A stretch of 64,000 nucleotides of DNA from Andrena cerasifolii (taxonomy: Eukaryota; Arthropoda; Insecta; Hymenoptera; Andrenidae): the NCBI RefSeq assembly GCF_050908995.1, contig NC_135122.1:15726501-15790500 (forward strand), given 5' to 3'. This document shows positions 1 to 12,313 of the stretch, in pieces. Made by a program: the position numbers and the translations under genes. How positions within the stretch are numbered: position 1 is the stretch's first letter; each line of letters opens with the position of its first letter. Below the pieces are notes generated by a model that did no database searches, had not been told where the DNA came from, and saw only the letters and a list, made by a program, of their open reading frames with translations.

Positions 1-1568
1 AGTACACTCCGATCAAGCTATCCATTAGCACATTCCTGTCGAATCAATTATTCGAATGCTTTAATATGCCACTACCTTCGTGCGATCATTTAACCAGAAA
101 GTTTCTTGTACTACGGCTATTGATATTGTTGGCCTTACCCCGCCAAGTACTTGGGACTGAAAAACATGAAGGTAGTGGAACACTTGGCAACGCAGGGTCT
201 ACCTTCGACCGACCACTTTGGCTTTGCAAGTGTACCTCTACAAAACACTCGGCAGAATACCTCTCTCCTCTTTTATTTTCTTCTAACGCGACGTACTCCG
301 CGTGAAGTAATTAACCACCAAGCATACGATAATCATCAATAAAACTGCCGATTTCTGAGGTACTTCTAAATATCTGCGAATTTGCAATCTCTGGTAGCAA
401 TGATATCGAGTAGTGTTTGTTGCTATGTAAACGTAAGTTACTGTACAATGTAATGAGTACTTGAACGGGTAACTATATTATACAGCAATACCTATCTACT
501 GAATTTTCTTGCACAGCTAAATTGCAATTTGACCTCGTTTGTTGACCTCACTGGTTGCTAGGCACCAGTCATATTGTCAGAGGGAGGGAGTTAAGCTTTA
601 GCGACGTTGCCAAATTGCCCGACGTCAAAGATACATGGTTGAAATTTAGTCAGCTGAAACTATTTTTATTAAATAAACGAAACGAATTATTAAGAAACAG
701 AGTAATAGCTACCCGCCCTGAACTTATCTCCTTGCAATTTCACCCATCATCCCATGTATACTCGTTTGGCTGAAACTTTAGCCAAATTATACATCACTCA
801 AACTTCATATGTCTCAGTTAACCTTTTTTTTATTCCTCTACAAAATCGAATGATCTTTCTACGATGCTATTAATAAGTAAATCGATACCGCTCTACTTAA
901 ATAACTACCATTATTCATTATACCATCCATAATTCATAAAATAGTCCCCCGCAGAGTTATTTCTTCGTTTCATTAGTCAGTACAGGAAATTTAATTATTA
1001 CCTTTGTCCAAATGAGTGCTGTATATAGTACGGCTTACAATCAGTGCTACCAACCTGCAAAGAAAAGACTGCGCAAAGTGTTATTATGCTTTTCATATAA
1101 CTCAAAACAAACGTATTTTAATTAAAAGACAAGCATTTCTCGTTCGTTTGCGATAATTAAAATACGCGAACGAAGTGTCAACGAACAAGCCTCTCATTCT
1201 ATTCTGTTTTATTCGATTAAATTCACGCTTATGTTGCCGCTGGTTATTAATTCTTAATTTCAAAAAACTTGTGTTCTATAGTTAATTAGAATATTTTGTA
1301 ATCACTAGTTGCGCATATAATGGCATGGTAATAAAAGCGCGTAAACAATTTATCGTAGATTTCAAAGAAGAGGTTATCTAAGCAGTTCATTTTTCTTACA
1401 ATATTCGATTGGATGAAAACAAAATTCGCTTCTTATTTACCACTGCAAAAGTATGCCAATACGAAACGCACTTCATATATGGTCATGATAAGTGTAAGAA
1501 TATACCTACCTCAAGTACTTGGATGAATATATCTTTGTTAAGAGAATATACATAAATAGTTTGTAATC
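1..1568. other. AT-rich spacer upstream of dysbindin
   Basis: No gene is recognisable here. The short open frames (66-773) have no family signature and no splice-supported continuation. The last part must contain the dysbindin promoter and 5' UTR, but no TATA box or initiator stands out. Confidence 0.5.
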
Positions 1569-2665
1569 ATGTTTGGGACCTGGCGTAATAAATTTCAAAC
1601 AGTGCAGGAAGGTATATCAGCTAGGTAAAGATGATGCACAGTTGTTTTAATTATAAGTAGCGGATAATACAAATATTCTAGCCCCAGGTGTTTTACATAA
1701 ATTACATAAATCGAAATGACGAATGATTCCTTGTACGTCTCAGGGGTAGTTGACTTTATTATTTCAGTATACGAGGATTATCTATTTCTGAGACTCCGAA
1801 GCACAAGAAGTCTGTCAATGTCAGAAATGTTAATTACGATGCGGGAGCAGATATCTTGCACAGATATCAGCTACAATGGAACGAGTTACACGAGCTTGCA
1901 GAGGAGAATGCGGGGAAAGCCCAAGTGGCTGATAAGCTCGTAGGGACTATTTATGAGAAGCTCGAGCAGGAGTGGAGGAATATTACATGCCTAAATAGCA
2001 GCCTAGCTTATATCCCAAAAATCAACAACGCGATACAAGATCTCATGGACCAAATAGGTACTTTCATTTTAAGGGTAACTTGTAACGCAAAACTTAACAG
2101 AAGTTAATCAGACATTCTTGTTGACGGCAAAGGAACGTTACAAGAAATGTTCGAGGAAGTAGAAGGAGCTATTTATCGGTTGGAAGATTTAAATGAAATG
2201 TTGGATTTGCAAAGCAGGCAACTGGATCACAGATTTCAGTTGGCTTTGTACAAAGAGAAGAAGCTTGCGGAGCTGAATATGGTTAAAGGTACATCGCGTA
2301 ACGTTCGTGCACTAATTACGTTAACGCGAGAAGAGCCTTCTGAATTGTGTGAATTTTAGCGACATTGGCCAACGAGCACATCGAAAGAGTCTCGAACTAT
2401 GAACTCAAGCAACAGAAGATGATGAAAGAAAGACGAGATACGTTCGAGGAAGTCTTTAAAGAGGAACTTGAGGAGTATAAAGCAACAGGATCTATATCTA
2501 GTACGTTTTTATACGACCGAAAGTTGAGAGATCAGCCTCTTGCGATTTAATCCTGCAAATTTTATTTCCTTTTTAGAATTACCGGTGACGCAAAAAGGGC
2601 CTTCTTTAGATGAGATTGTTTTAGATGTAGATTCAACGATATTTAATGAATTTTTGGAAGATTAG
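1569..2665 (+). CDS. dysb: Dysbindin (BLOC-1 subunit)
   Basis: Dysbindin is a coiled-coil subunit of BLOC-1, which helps make lysosome-related organelles and supports synaptic homeostasis. Five exons join in phase: 1569-1611, 1776-2057, 2133-2288, 2360-2500 and 2577-2665, giving 236 residues. The start MFGTWRNKFQTVQEG, the core LQWNELHELAEENA and the helix NEHIERVSNYELKQQKMMKE are the features I recognise as dysbindin. The middle (about residues 45-190) is heptad-like and charged, as expected for the coiled coil. Exon 2 needs the acceptor ending at 1775 rather than the one at 1767, because only that keeps the dysbindin frame. The end LDEIVLDVDSTIFNEFLED is acidic. An AATAAA lies at 2692-2697, 27 bases after the stop. 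Nothing appears broken. Family knowledge supplies the function; the sequence supplies the assignment. Confidence 0.93.
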
Positions 2666-2748
2666 CGATGCAACGTTCATATTGTTCCGAAAATAAAATC
2701 AGAATATTCAAATGTTTAATGTACCATGTAAATAGTTGAAAGCTTAGA

Positions 2749-2970
2749 GCATATAAACATGGAGGAAGCATGCAAGGGGCGAAAATGTTGACGACGGTAG
2801 AAAGAGAAAGATATACATTGGGATACCCTCTCTCTTTTTGGCGCCAGGGGCGGCAGTGTTTTTCTTTTGATGTTAGAAAGAGAGAGGGTGTCCCTAATGT
2901 ATATATTTCTCTTTCTACCGCTGTCTACATTTTCGCCCCTTGCATGCTTCCTCCATGTTTATGCGCTATA
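2749..2970. repeat. Palindromic MITE-like element (fold-back)
   Basis: About 95 bases at 2749-2843 pair with 2874-2970 as an imperfect inverted repeat. Both ends carry CATGGAGGAAGCATGCAAGG or its complement, followed by GGGCGAAAATGT. The centre is a short unpaired GC-rich loop. No coding capacity. It lies 85 bases after the dysbindin stop. Clear target duplications are not visible. Confidence 0.8.
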
Positions 2971-3164
2971 AGATAGAAGGGATAGAGATATATAACTTAT
3001 TTTTTAAAGTACAGAAGTGGAGTATACACATTGTATACAAAATAAATAAGATTTCGGAATTTAAATTTCCGTGGTTATTCCTAATCACGATACAAAATAT
3101 AAACGGAACCAATTCATCGTAATAATATTTATAATGGATTTCAAGATTTTTTGTGAATTTGTCG

Positions 3165-3718
3165 AATAACTACCTGGTCCCCGATTTCGATGAGGTTTAA
3201 ATATATTGTAGAAGTTAACATTCTGAACAACTTTTTCAGATTTCGAGATATTCATAAAAATATTTTTGTATTTATTCGGAATCAGACAATCTGCGTTGGT
3301 CGTTTTAATGCAATTGAAGGAATTGTAAAAAATTAATTCTTGAAAATTTGATATTTGCAGTTCATACCACACTGCGTACGCATATTAGCGGGCCCACCCA
3401 GCGGGGGGCCCCTCCGCCCCGCCCCGTGCTAGAGCCATGATAATACAATCCCGTGCACTATGCCATTTGTAAACAGCCACAGACGAGATATATCACGAGT
3501 CTGTTCTGTATTTGCAGTTATATCTAACAAATCTAACCCAAAACTAACTCAAATTCTAAAACCAACGCAAGAAATTTAAAAAATATTTTTGCGTATATCT
3601 CGGAAAGTAGGGCCTCTCGCCATTTTCGTCAAAGGAAAAAGTTGTTCAGAATGTTGCTTTCTACAACATAATAGTCAAACCTCATCGAAATCGGTGAACA
3701 GGTAGCTCCTCGACATGA
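3165..3718. repeat. Transposon remnant with long terminal inverted repeats
   Basis: The left arm (about 3165-3272, with ACCTGGTCCCCGATTTCGAT and TGAACAACTTTTTC) matches the reverse complement of the right arm (about 3578-3718). The roughly 300-base interior has a very GC-rich patch near 3391-3430. No transposase frame survives. It is probably a non-autonomous DNA element. Confidence 0.65.
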
Positions 3719-3854
3719 TTACCATTTTCTTGTCCGAAATTAATTTATTCAATAAAATAAACGTATAGAAAATCGACAAATTTTAAATTGAATTAGAATT
3801 AAACTCGCCAAAAACTAAACTACATTACATAATACGCATTTCCCTGGGTTTAGT

Positions 3855-4465
3855 TAGGTTACTCAAAGTCATGAAGTAAGAGTAAGGAGACTCATCTGCC
3901 TAGATTGAAAGTGGTCAAAGAAAAACTGTTCCGTACAGCGGCATATTCGCCAAATGGAATAGCTTGGACTTTGTCGTCGCCATCTTGAAATTGTAAATGA
4001 CAGATGATGAGATAAGAAGGTTAGAAATACAAGTGCATAGTTACATTACAGGAGATGTACATATACACATATCCGAAAAACATAAAGTAATGTATACTGG
4101 ACGAGAATATTTTTGAATACTTATCTATAGAGGTATATAATCAATATTCAACAAAATTAAAATTGAAATGAACAGAACAGAACGCACTGCACGTACGTAA
4201 CATGTATTATGAGATGAATATTCAAGATGACGACGACAAAGTCCAAGTTATTCCATTTGGCGAACATCCCGCTATACGGAACATTTTTCGTGACCAACTT
4301 TTTTCTGTCTGGGATATTGGAATTGGCAAAGCTGCGATACGCTACCTGGTGGCGATCTACTCTTTCAGGTTCTGATTTTCGCCACCAGGTAGCGTATCGC
4401 AGCTTTGCCAATCCCAATAGAGATAAGTCTCCATACTCTTACTTCATGGTCAAAGTTGAGCATGC
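3855..4465. repeat. Nested fold-back element
   Basis: Outer arms: 3858-3905 pairs with 4422-4460 (share TGAAGTAAGAGTA), and 3930-3995 pairs with 4224-4290 (share CGCCAAATGGAATA allowing mismatches). A separate tight hairpin, 4318-4417, sits inside the right arm; its halves share GCTGCGATACGCTACCTGGT. This suggests one inverted-repeat element inserted into another. No protein is encoded. Confidence 0.65.
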
Positions 4466-4769
4466 TTACACAGCATCCATTTATCGTATTTTGAAGCGGG
4501 TGAAGCTGTATCTTAACCTCAAAGTTAAGACAGTAAATACAGTATATTTCGACAGTTGTCGATATTCCTCTGCTCGTCTGTACTGTCAAGTATGTATCAG
4601 AGTGTATAATTATTAACGGCATTTCAACTGCCTTCTGATGTTATTGTCTAATTTTTAGTGGAACTATTTACAGGCATATCAATGAAAATAGACTGTTTTC
4701 ATTCTATAATAATTTCTCAGTGATTTTTGAGGGTCTCTAAGCGAAACTTATTACTCGTATTAGTAAAAA

Positions 4770-4985
4770 ATGTTACCAAAGTACAGAAACAAGGAATACA
4801 TCTTTGATAAGTTGCACAGAGGATTCATAAATGTTTGTGTCGCTACCACGGTAGTTACAGGCACGATAGTTGCTTATCAGGTATACCAATATATTCGTTA
4901 TGTACGACCTATTCATAAAGCGATGCAAAGGAAAGCTCAAGAGGAATTACTGGCGGAAGGGAAAGATATACAAGAACTAATGTGA
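4770..4985 (+). CDS. Single-pass membrane microprotein, possibly COX14-like
   Basis: A one-exon frame of 71 residues. Basic N-terminus (MLPKYRNKEYIFDKLHRGF), one hydrophobic segment at about residues 21-41, then a YQVYQYIRYVRP stretch and a charged helix ending DIQELM. This layout resembles COX14, a small inner mitochondrial membrane factor that couples COX1 synthesis to cytochrome oxidase assembly: both have a short basic start, one helix and a VY-x-Y motif. The resemblance is layout more than identity, so the name is tentative. An AATAAA lies at 5019-5024, 34 bases after the stop, which supports a real transcript. It is the only such frame between the repeats upstream and the convergent polyhomeotic gene. 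Confidence 0.55.
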   Translation: MLPKYRNKEYIFDKLHRGFINVCVATTVVTGTIVAYQVYQYIRYVRPIHKAMQRKAQEELLAEGKDIQELM

Positions 4986-6924
4986 GACTAATGTGCAAGC
5001 ACGAATGTAATTTGTTACAATAAAGTAGCCCTTAAAATGCAACTTTCTCAGATATCGTCATTTAATAAAGGAATTTGTTTTGAAATAATTTTTGTATTCC
5101 TGAGAGGTACATCACAGAATATAGATTATAATCTTGCAATATATATCGAGCACCAAAGATACGTACGGGCATTAAATTTCGTATGTTGATATTTCTTTAA
5201 ACTTGTTTTATTCGAGAAGTCACAGTTGTATACATCCCTTATCATAGTGTCTTTCGAACGAGTATAAAAAGGTTTATTGTGTGATTAAACCCTGAGTAAT
5301 TTCCAAATTTGACAAAGAACAAATGTGCTTTATATCGTATTCTCGTAATCAGTGCATCTTTACCTAGATTTAACTTATGTACAGTTCCTCGATATTCTCG
5401 CAGTCGTAAATAAAAATTAAGTACAGATCGTTGGGTGCAAACACATCCTTGGCTAAGTCATTCTGTTAAATTTTGAAGCTCGCAATTGCTCGTGGTAATC
5501 GCAGGCTTGTACATTATCAAATGTAGAATTAAATGCTTAGGAATAAATATTATATGTACATCGCTCCTAAGTGTAAAGTCTGTATAACGGTATAAATAAC
5601 GCATTGATACCCTCTTCGTTTTGTTGAACACATTTCACTGTAGACATTCACGAGATACTACATAATATTAAAAGTGATACTTTGCCTCCCAGTACAAACG
5701 ATAGAAATATATTTTCTCATGCACTTACGGCGAGCAGTCGCCGGATCGAAAGCGAATCGCCATAAATGGAAGGATAATTTCTGTTAATAACTAAAATCTC
5801 ATGTTATAAAATTTGTATATTAAATAAACATTTTATGTTTAATATTTACACGTATGCAAGTTCAGTGCACATGATACATTTACAAAGTACATGGTCGATA
5901 AGTGTTAATCGCATTGCTTCAAATGTCGTATCTCAATTTGAAATTGTCATGCACGTACATCACTATTCATCACAAAGCTTAACATTTTAAAAACGCCGGA
6001 TTCTCTTTCGAGATTACTGTAAGTCTCGAAGAGGGCAATAATTTTTGTACACCTTCCAAAAGTAATTTTCGAGTACAAAATACATCGTATATATGCCGGA
6101 TAGTTTATATACAACGTTTTCTTCTTTTTTTTTTTCTTTTTGTGTAATGGACATAATTTGTACTCAGTTCCTTGATAGTTCTAGTCAACCATAACATTTT
6201 ATAGCGTAGTATTTTAGAAAAAACATCCTAGATGCAATATACATTCTCAAATTAAAAAGAGACGCAAGAAAAGTTAATGTCTATTTACATTTGTAAAAAT
6301 CAATCGGTGTAAGACTTATCAAAGGGCGTATAACTATTATATATATATACCTAGTATGATACATTATTATAATTAAAATTTAAATAAAAGCTACGCTTTT
6401 ATTCGAAATATCGATATAGCCGTTTGATATACCAGGCGATAGTACGAAACTTCGTCTTACATAGATCGATCTTCAAATGATGAGTACACTTTGAAATACT
6501 AAAACATAGTAATCGATATATTGTTCTATTTGAAGAGGAAGAAAGGTTGTCGAACGAAACGGAAAGTAAGGAAACAGCGACAATACTCTCTCGATATAGT
6601 ATCGCTACTCGGGATTGGCGGCGCGATTCACGCGATGCTGAGGCCGATCGCTCTCTAGAGACTCTAGAGACCTTTTCGGAGAGAGAAAATAAAGAACGAG
6701 TCGCGTGGAGTCTCAAGTAGGGATAGCGGCGAGTCTTTATCGCGAGGTGGAAATCGATGTTATCTGGAGAGAGTACTGTGTATTATTCATTCTCCTATGT
6801 GAAGAAAAAAGAAACATCTTATGTCTTTCTTAAACCTACAATCTGATGAAATACTTGCACAAACCCTGTAGCCCATAGGCTGCAACTTGAAATTTTGAAG
6901 ATGAAAATCTCAAGCAATGAACGT
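4986..6924 (-). other. Polyhomeotic 3' UTR and convergent gene ends
   Basis: No further gene is seen between the microprotein and the polyhomeotic stop. The stretch is AT-rich and on the minus strand has several possible polyadenylation signals (AATAAA complements near 5272 and 5820). It is most simply the long 3' UTR of polyhomeotic. Exact ends cannot be set by eye. Confidence 0.5.
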
Positions 6925-9900
6925 TTACGAATTGTTAGATGTGGGATTAGAATTCGACAGTGACTCCACGCGCATAGAATCGATTCTAGCTACGATCTTC
7001 AACGCCGGGCCCAATTTAATGCTCATGGCTGACATAAGATGATCTTCTTTGAGTAACATAAGTGCCTGACCATCTATTTCTTGGATAGCAAAATCTTCCG
7101 CGTAGTCGGCACAGCCTGGTAAACCTCGTATGAAATCGCACACTTCCCCAACCTATGGAAAATATACGGTACTGTATTATTATCGTCACGTGGAACACCG
7201 TTTCCCAATTAGCAAGCTTGCGTAAAATATATTCTCACCGTCCATTTCACAGGATTTACTTTCGGCAGTGATTCGTCGACAGACGAAGTAGTAGTCGTGG
7301 TAGACAATGACTTCTCTTCTCCATTCTTCTTCATCAAGTCTCCATCGATATTCTTCGAGTCAGTCTCTATTTCAGTCCACTGTTTCTCAGTTCCGTCGCG
7401 ATCTCTCACCTCACGTTTTTTGCTGTTTGATTTACAACGTGTTATAGTAATTCATGTTGAATTGGTTCCTTCGCATTCTTTCGTTCCACTTACCTCTTCG
7501 CACAGCCAGAGGAACAGAACCGTTTTTCTTTCTTGAACTTCATACTCTGCTCATCCATCGAGTTACCGCAAGTTTCACACTTCCCATTTTGGCTGTTGTT
7601 CCCGTCCTCGTCGCTGGGATAATTCGGCGCGTGCTTCTTCCCTGCGAACGATAATGCATTTTATGTACTTCGCTTCTATCAAGTGAATTAGTAAACGTGT
7701 AGATCTTCTGCAATCTTACTTGGAGGCTCGTCGTGATTATCCTTCTCGGATCCATTATTACGATTCAGAATATTACTAGAGTCTTGATTAACTGCGTTAT
7801 TTAATGACGTTCGATTCACAGCAAATGGTTCAGATGCTGTAATGAATGTATTCGTCAGCGTAAATATGATAATTCCTAAAGAAAATAGACGTAGAGATTC
7901 GATCGAGCGTTTGTAGTTACCTTCTTGTATGACAAAGCCTTCGATTACATGCGTGAGCACTTGTGGTTTCACCATTGCCTTCGGCGGCACATGCTTACTG
8001 TTCGCTGTGAGTGGTACAGTGATAGGAATGGTTGTGGGTTCTTCGCTGCTAATACCATTCGTAATAGAATTAATCGTGTTCGCCAATCCCGCCAAGGGAT
8101 TGTTGCACGATTTCTCTTCTGGTTTTGCGGCTGCATTCTCTTCATCTTTCATGGATACTTTACATTGGTCCCCGTCTATGTATAAATAATATCCACATAA
8201 AGACCAACAAACGTATACAAATAATCAGTGGTGCACCCCGAGGAGGAGCAAAGGGGCACCCCCCAAAAATGGAGCTTTGTAAAAAGAGGAGAAAATTAGA
8301 TTTTATTCTTTAAATCAATTTTTATAATTACCAAAGAATCTTATCCAATTTGCATTAAAAATATTTGTATACGCTCAACTCGGCTCCCCCCCGCCCCAAA
8401 ATTAAATCTATCGGAACTGAATAATGTCTCTTACACTGACCCATCGCTTCCGGTTGAGGTACTATTATTTCTTCTATCGTAAGTGGCATTGTCTCTTCCT
8501 TTTTTAGTATTAATTTAGATGTTTCTTCGATCAGGAGTGGCGCATTCGTAGTGGATGGTAACACTAAGGAACATTCCGCCTGATGATTACGATCGGGCGA
8601 TGTGATCATTATAGTCGAATTATTATTATCGTGCGTTGACTGATCCGTTAATTGATTTACCATAGACATAGTCTGAACCTGAGACGTCCCGCTGACTATT
8701 TGGCTACCAAGTATCGCGGAATTGATCGCCTGAAAAGTAATTTCATTCTGTGATACTGGCGCTACAACACTCGCGTAGATAATCTTCACTGAAAACAACG
8801 TAATATTACCTGTAACGGTAATTGCTGTACAGCGGACATTTGAGATTGTTGTACCTGGCTCATTTGAGACGTGGTGGCAACCCCGACACCGACCCCGACG
8901 CCGCCTACTGACACCACAGGCATAATCGGCCGTTCCCCGCTGAGAACTACGCCTTGTTGCTGTTGCTGTTGTAGAGTCATGTTTGCTGTAAAGAAGGGAA
9001 ACGTAAAAGTCAGATATCTGGAACTATATGAAAAAAAACTCTAAAGACAAAACTTGGAACGCTATCTCACTCATCATGGGTTTAGGCTGTATTTGCTGTT
9101 GCGACGGTTGCACCTGCGACTGCTGATACTGCTGTTGCATCTGGTGTTGCTGCTGCGTGTGCTGTTTCTGTTGAATGAAAACTTGTTGATGTTGCTGCTG
9201 CATCGTTTGTTGCGGCTGCTGCTGCTGTTGCTGCGGTGATTGCAGCGGTTTACCGCGACCTTTACCGCTATTGCCGCTTCCTTTTCCACTCTAAATTATA
9301 GAACATAAAAAAAAAGAGACTTTATTATATGAAAACCGAAATGTCGATATAAATCTGGTTCGCGCGACTCGTTAATCGCACCGGTTGAATCTCTCTTTCA
9401 ACCGGTGCTTCTAATTATAGTAACCTGTACATGTACCGTGGCTTGTACTCCGTGAACGGTTTGCGTAGAAACAGAACTAGCCGCTCTTATATTGGCAGCC
9501 TGCACCGCTTGCAGGGAGGACGGTAGAATACTCAGTGGTCGTTGTCCACCTGTGCTCTGCTTACCCTGCTGCTGTTGCTGTTGCTGTATATCCATTACCT
9601 TTGGTTTCCCGCCAGCTGCAGCGATCTGCTGCACGCCCTGGATCTGTTGTTGCGTAGCTAACGCTATGCAGGAACAAGAGTAAGCTAATCTTGGGTAAGC
9701 AGTGCATGATCGTTTGACGTGGATATTAAACTTACCGTTATGAGCTTGGAGTGGTTGTGGGCTTTGTATGTACATGTCTTGCTGTGCAGGGCCTCTAATA
9801 AATATCTGATTCGTGAGGAGTGCTGGTGGTTGTATCCCCGTCCAAGCAACTTGCGGCGTAAACTGCCATGGAGCAAATTGCATGCCGCCCCTGCCGCCAG

Positions 9901-11115
9901 ACGGTGTAGCCGCTGTACATGTTGTATACTACGGATATTAGAAACAACACACAAAATGTTACATAGGCGGAAGATATAAGAGGATTACTAACTGCTAGAA
10001 AATCAAATTACAGCAAAGAGTCGACACCTTTTGTACTTGGTCTTGTTTGTTCGCAGACTGCTGTTGCTGCTGCTGTTGTAAGGACGGAGGAGGTTGCGGG
10101 GAACCGAGCACTCCTAGTTGTCCGAATACCAAAGTCTGCCCAGCCCCAGGCGTAGCAGAGGTAGGCACTGGCAGGTAACCCGTAGGGAACCCTTGCACTT
10201 TAGTTCCCCCAGCTGACGGATGACCACCACCTTGGCCCTGCGTCGACGCGGTGGTTAACATATGGGGCGTCAATTGAGCGGCAGACTGAAATGGCTTTCC
10301 AGCCGTTATGACCTGTAAAGCATCCTACTTAGGGAAGGATTTGAATGTTTTAAGAGTACGATACGTCATGGGTGTGTTTAGATACCTGTATAGAAGATGG
10401 ATTGATGCCCGCAGGATGGAGTGCTAAGTTTCCTGGCATGAGCAACGGCGTCCCTTGAGTATTATAAAGTTGCTGTAAGTGATATGCTTGACTTTGCATG
10501 GGTTGCTGAATAACCTGCACCGCTTGCGGATGCGCAGCCATGGTGGTTATAGTCGTTGCTCCTTGCTGACCGGACAGTGTCATGGATACACCTCCGACAC
10601 CTTGCTGCGGATGTTGCATTGATACTGCAACAGCACCCTACAAATTTACAAAGTTGCTCATTTAAAATATCTAGATTACACTAGTTTACAAAATAAAAAA
10701 AGAATTGCACAGCAGATGCCACTATTTTTTTCTTATGTAAAATGGCCCATTAATTCCGAAAATAAGATCTAAAAAAAATTCTATGGATACGATTTCGAGA
10801 TATCGACAGGTGAACTTTTTACCTGTCGATATTTCGAAACCGTATCCATAGAAAATTTTTTGGACCTTATTTTCGAAATCAGCGGGCCATTTTACACAAG
10901 AAAAAAATAGTGGCATCTAGTGCGCAAAATGGCAGTAAACTAGTGTTATCGTTGGTCGATAGAACGCTGCGTTATTCTTAAAACAGAAAAGTCTACTAGC
11001 AAGCGAATGGTTTACCTGTTGCTGGGGCATAATTGCTGCTACCTGTGGTTGCACCTGCACCTGAGTGGGAACAACATTGTGGGGTCCATTGTTAGACTGT
11101 TGCTGTTGAGACTGT

Positions 11116-11150
<35 letters not shown>

Positions 11151-12273
11151 AACTTGCTGTTGTACTTGTTGCTGAACCTGCTGCTGAACCTGCATTTGTT
11201 GCTGCGATTGCACTTGCTGCTGAATCTGCTGCTGCTGCTGCGGTTGAACTTGTTGAGATTGTACTTGTTGCTGTGCTTGCTGCTAGGGGTGATACAAAAA
11301 CCGACTTTTGAAAAAAAAAACAGTTTTCGAATTCCACTATTCTCCAAAAACCGGTTGAACCGGTTTTCTAATTTTCACAAAAAAAATATAATTAAAATAG
11401 TAAATAAATATTTCAACCAGAAAAGGAAAAGCGAAAGGTGGTATTTTAACAGGGGTGAAGATAGAATGGGATGCGGGAGAAAAGGAATGGGAGGGCAAAA
11501 GGGGAATAGAGAGAAAAGTAAAAATTAAAAAGGAGAAATCGTCGATGTGGGCAATATATAATTGAACTAAAATGTTAGTGTTTGGAAAGGGAAGAGGAAA
11601 GAAAAGGAAAACAATCAGGAAATGGAAAGATCAGGTGATCGAAACGGTCAAGGATTCTGTATATTTGGGTTTCCATTTACAAAAAATGGAAATGTAAAGG
11701 AGCACTTACAGGAGAGTGTGAAAAAAGCAAATGTGGCAGTACGGCAAGTATGGGGCATAGGGGAAAGAATTTTTAAAGATAATTTCAGGAGAAGATGCCT
11801 CATGTTCGATTACCTGATAAAAGGAATACTGTAATATGGAGTGGAACTGTTCGGATGGAAAGAAAGAATGGAAATAGAGGCGATACAGATAAAGTACATT
11901 AAATGATGCTTAGGTTTAGGTAGATGTACACCATCATATATCATGTACACCGTTTTACAGTAAACTGTTACCCACTACAATATGTTTGTGTCCAAGGCGA
12001 TTTCAAGTCAAAATGTTAACGTTATTAATTAAATAATTAATTAATTTCTGCATATTCTAGTATATAAAACCAGTTTTTTAAATTGAAAAACCGGTTTTCG
12101 AATTTTACAAATTTATAATAAAAACTGGTTTTTAAAAAAACGACAAACCCTACTTGCTGCTGTACCTGGGGTTGCTGAGACGATTGCTGCTGAACGTGCT
12201 GTTGCTGCTGCTGCTGTACATTTTGCTGTTGTTGGATATCATGAGTTGCAATCATCATTTGCTGCTGCTGATT

Positions 12274-12313
<40 letters not shown>

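Noticed and set aside
7925..8189. Two plus-strand 86-codon frames with hydrophobic runs
   Set aside because: Antisense of the conserved polyhomeotic HD1 exon.
11007..11528. Leucine-rich 173-codon plus-strand frame
   Set aside because: It is the antisense reading of the CAG-repeat polyhomeotic exon 2 (poly-Leu from CTG), then runs into intron.
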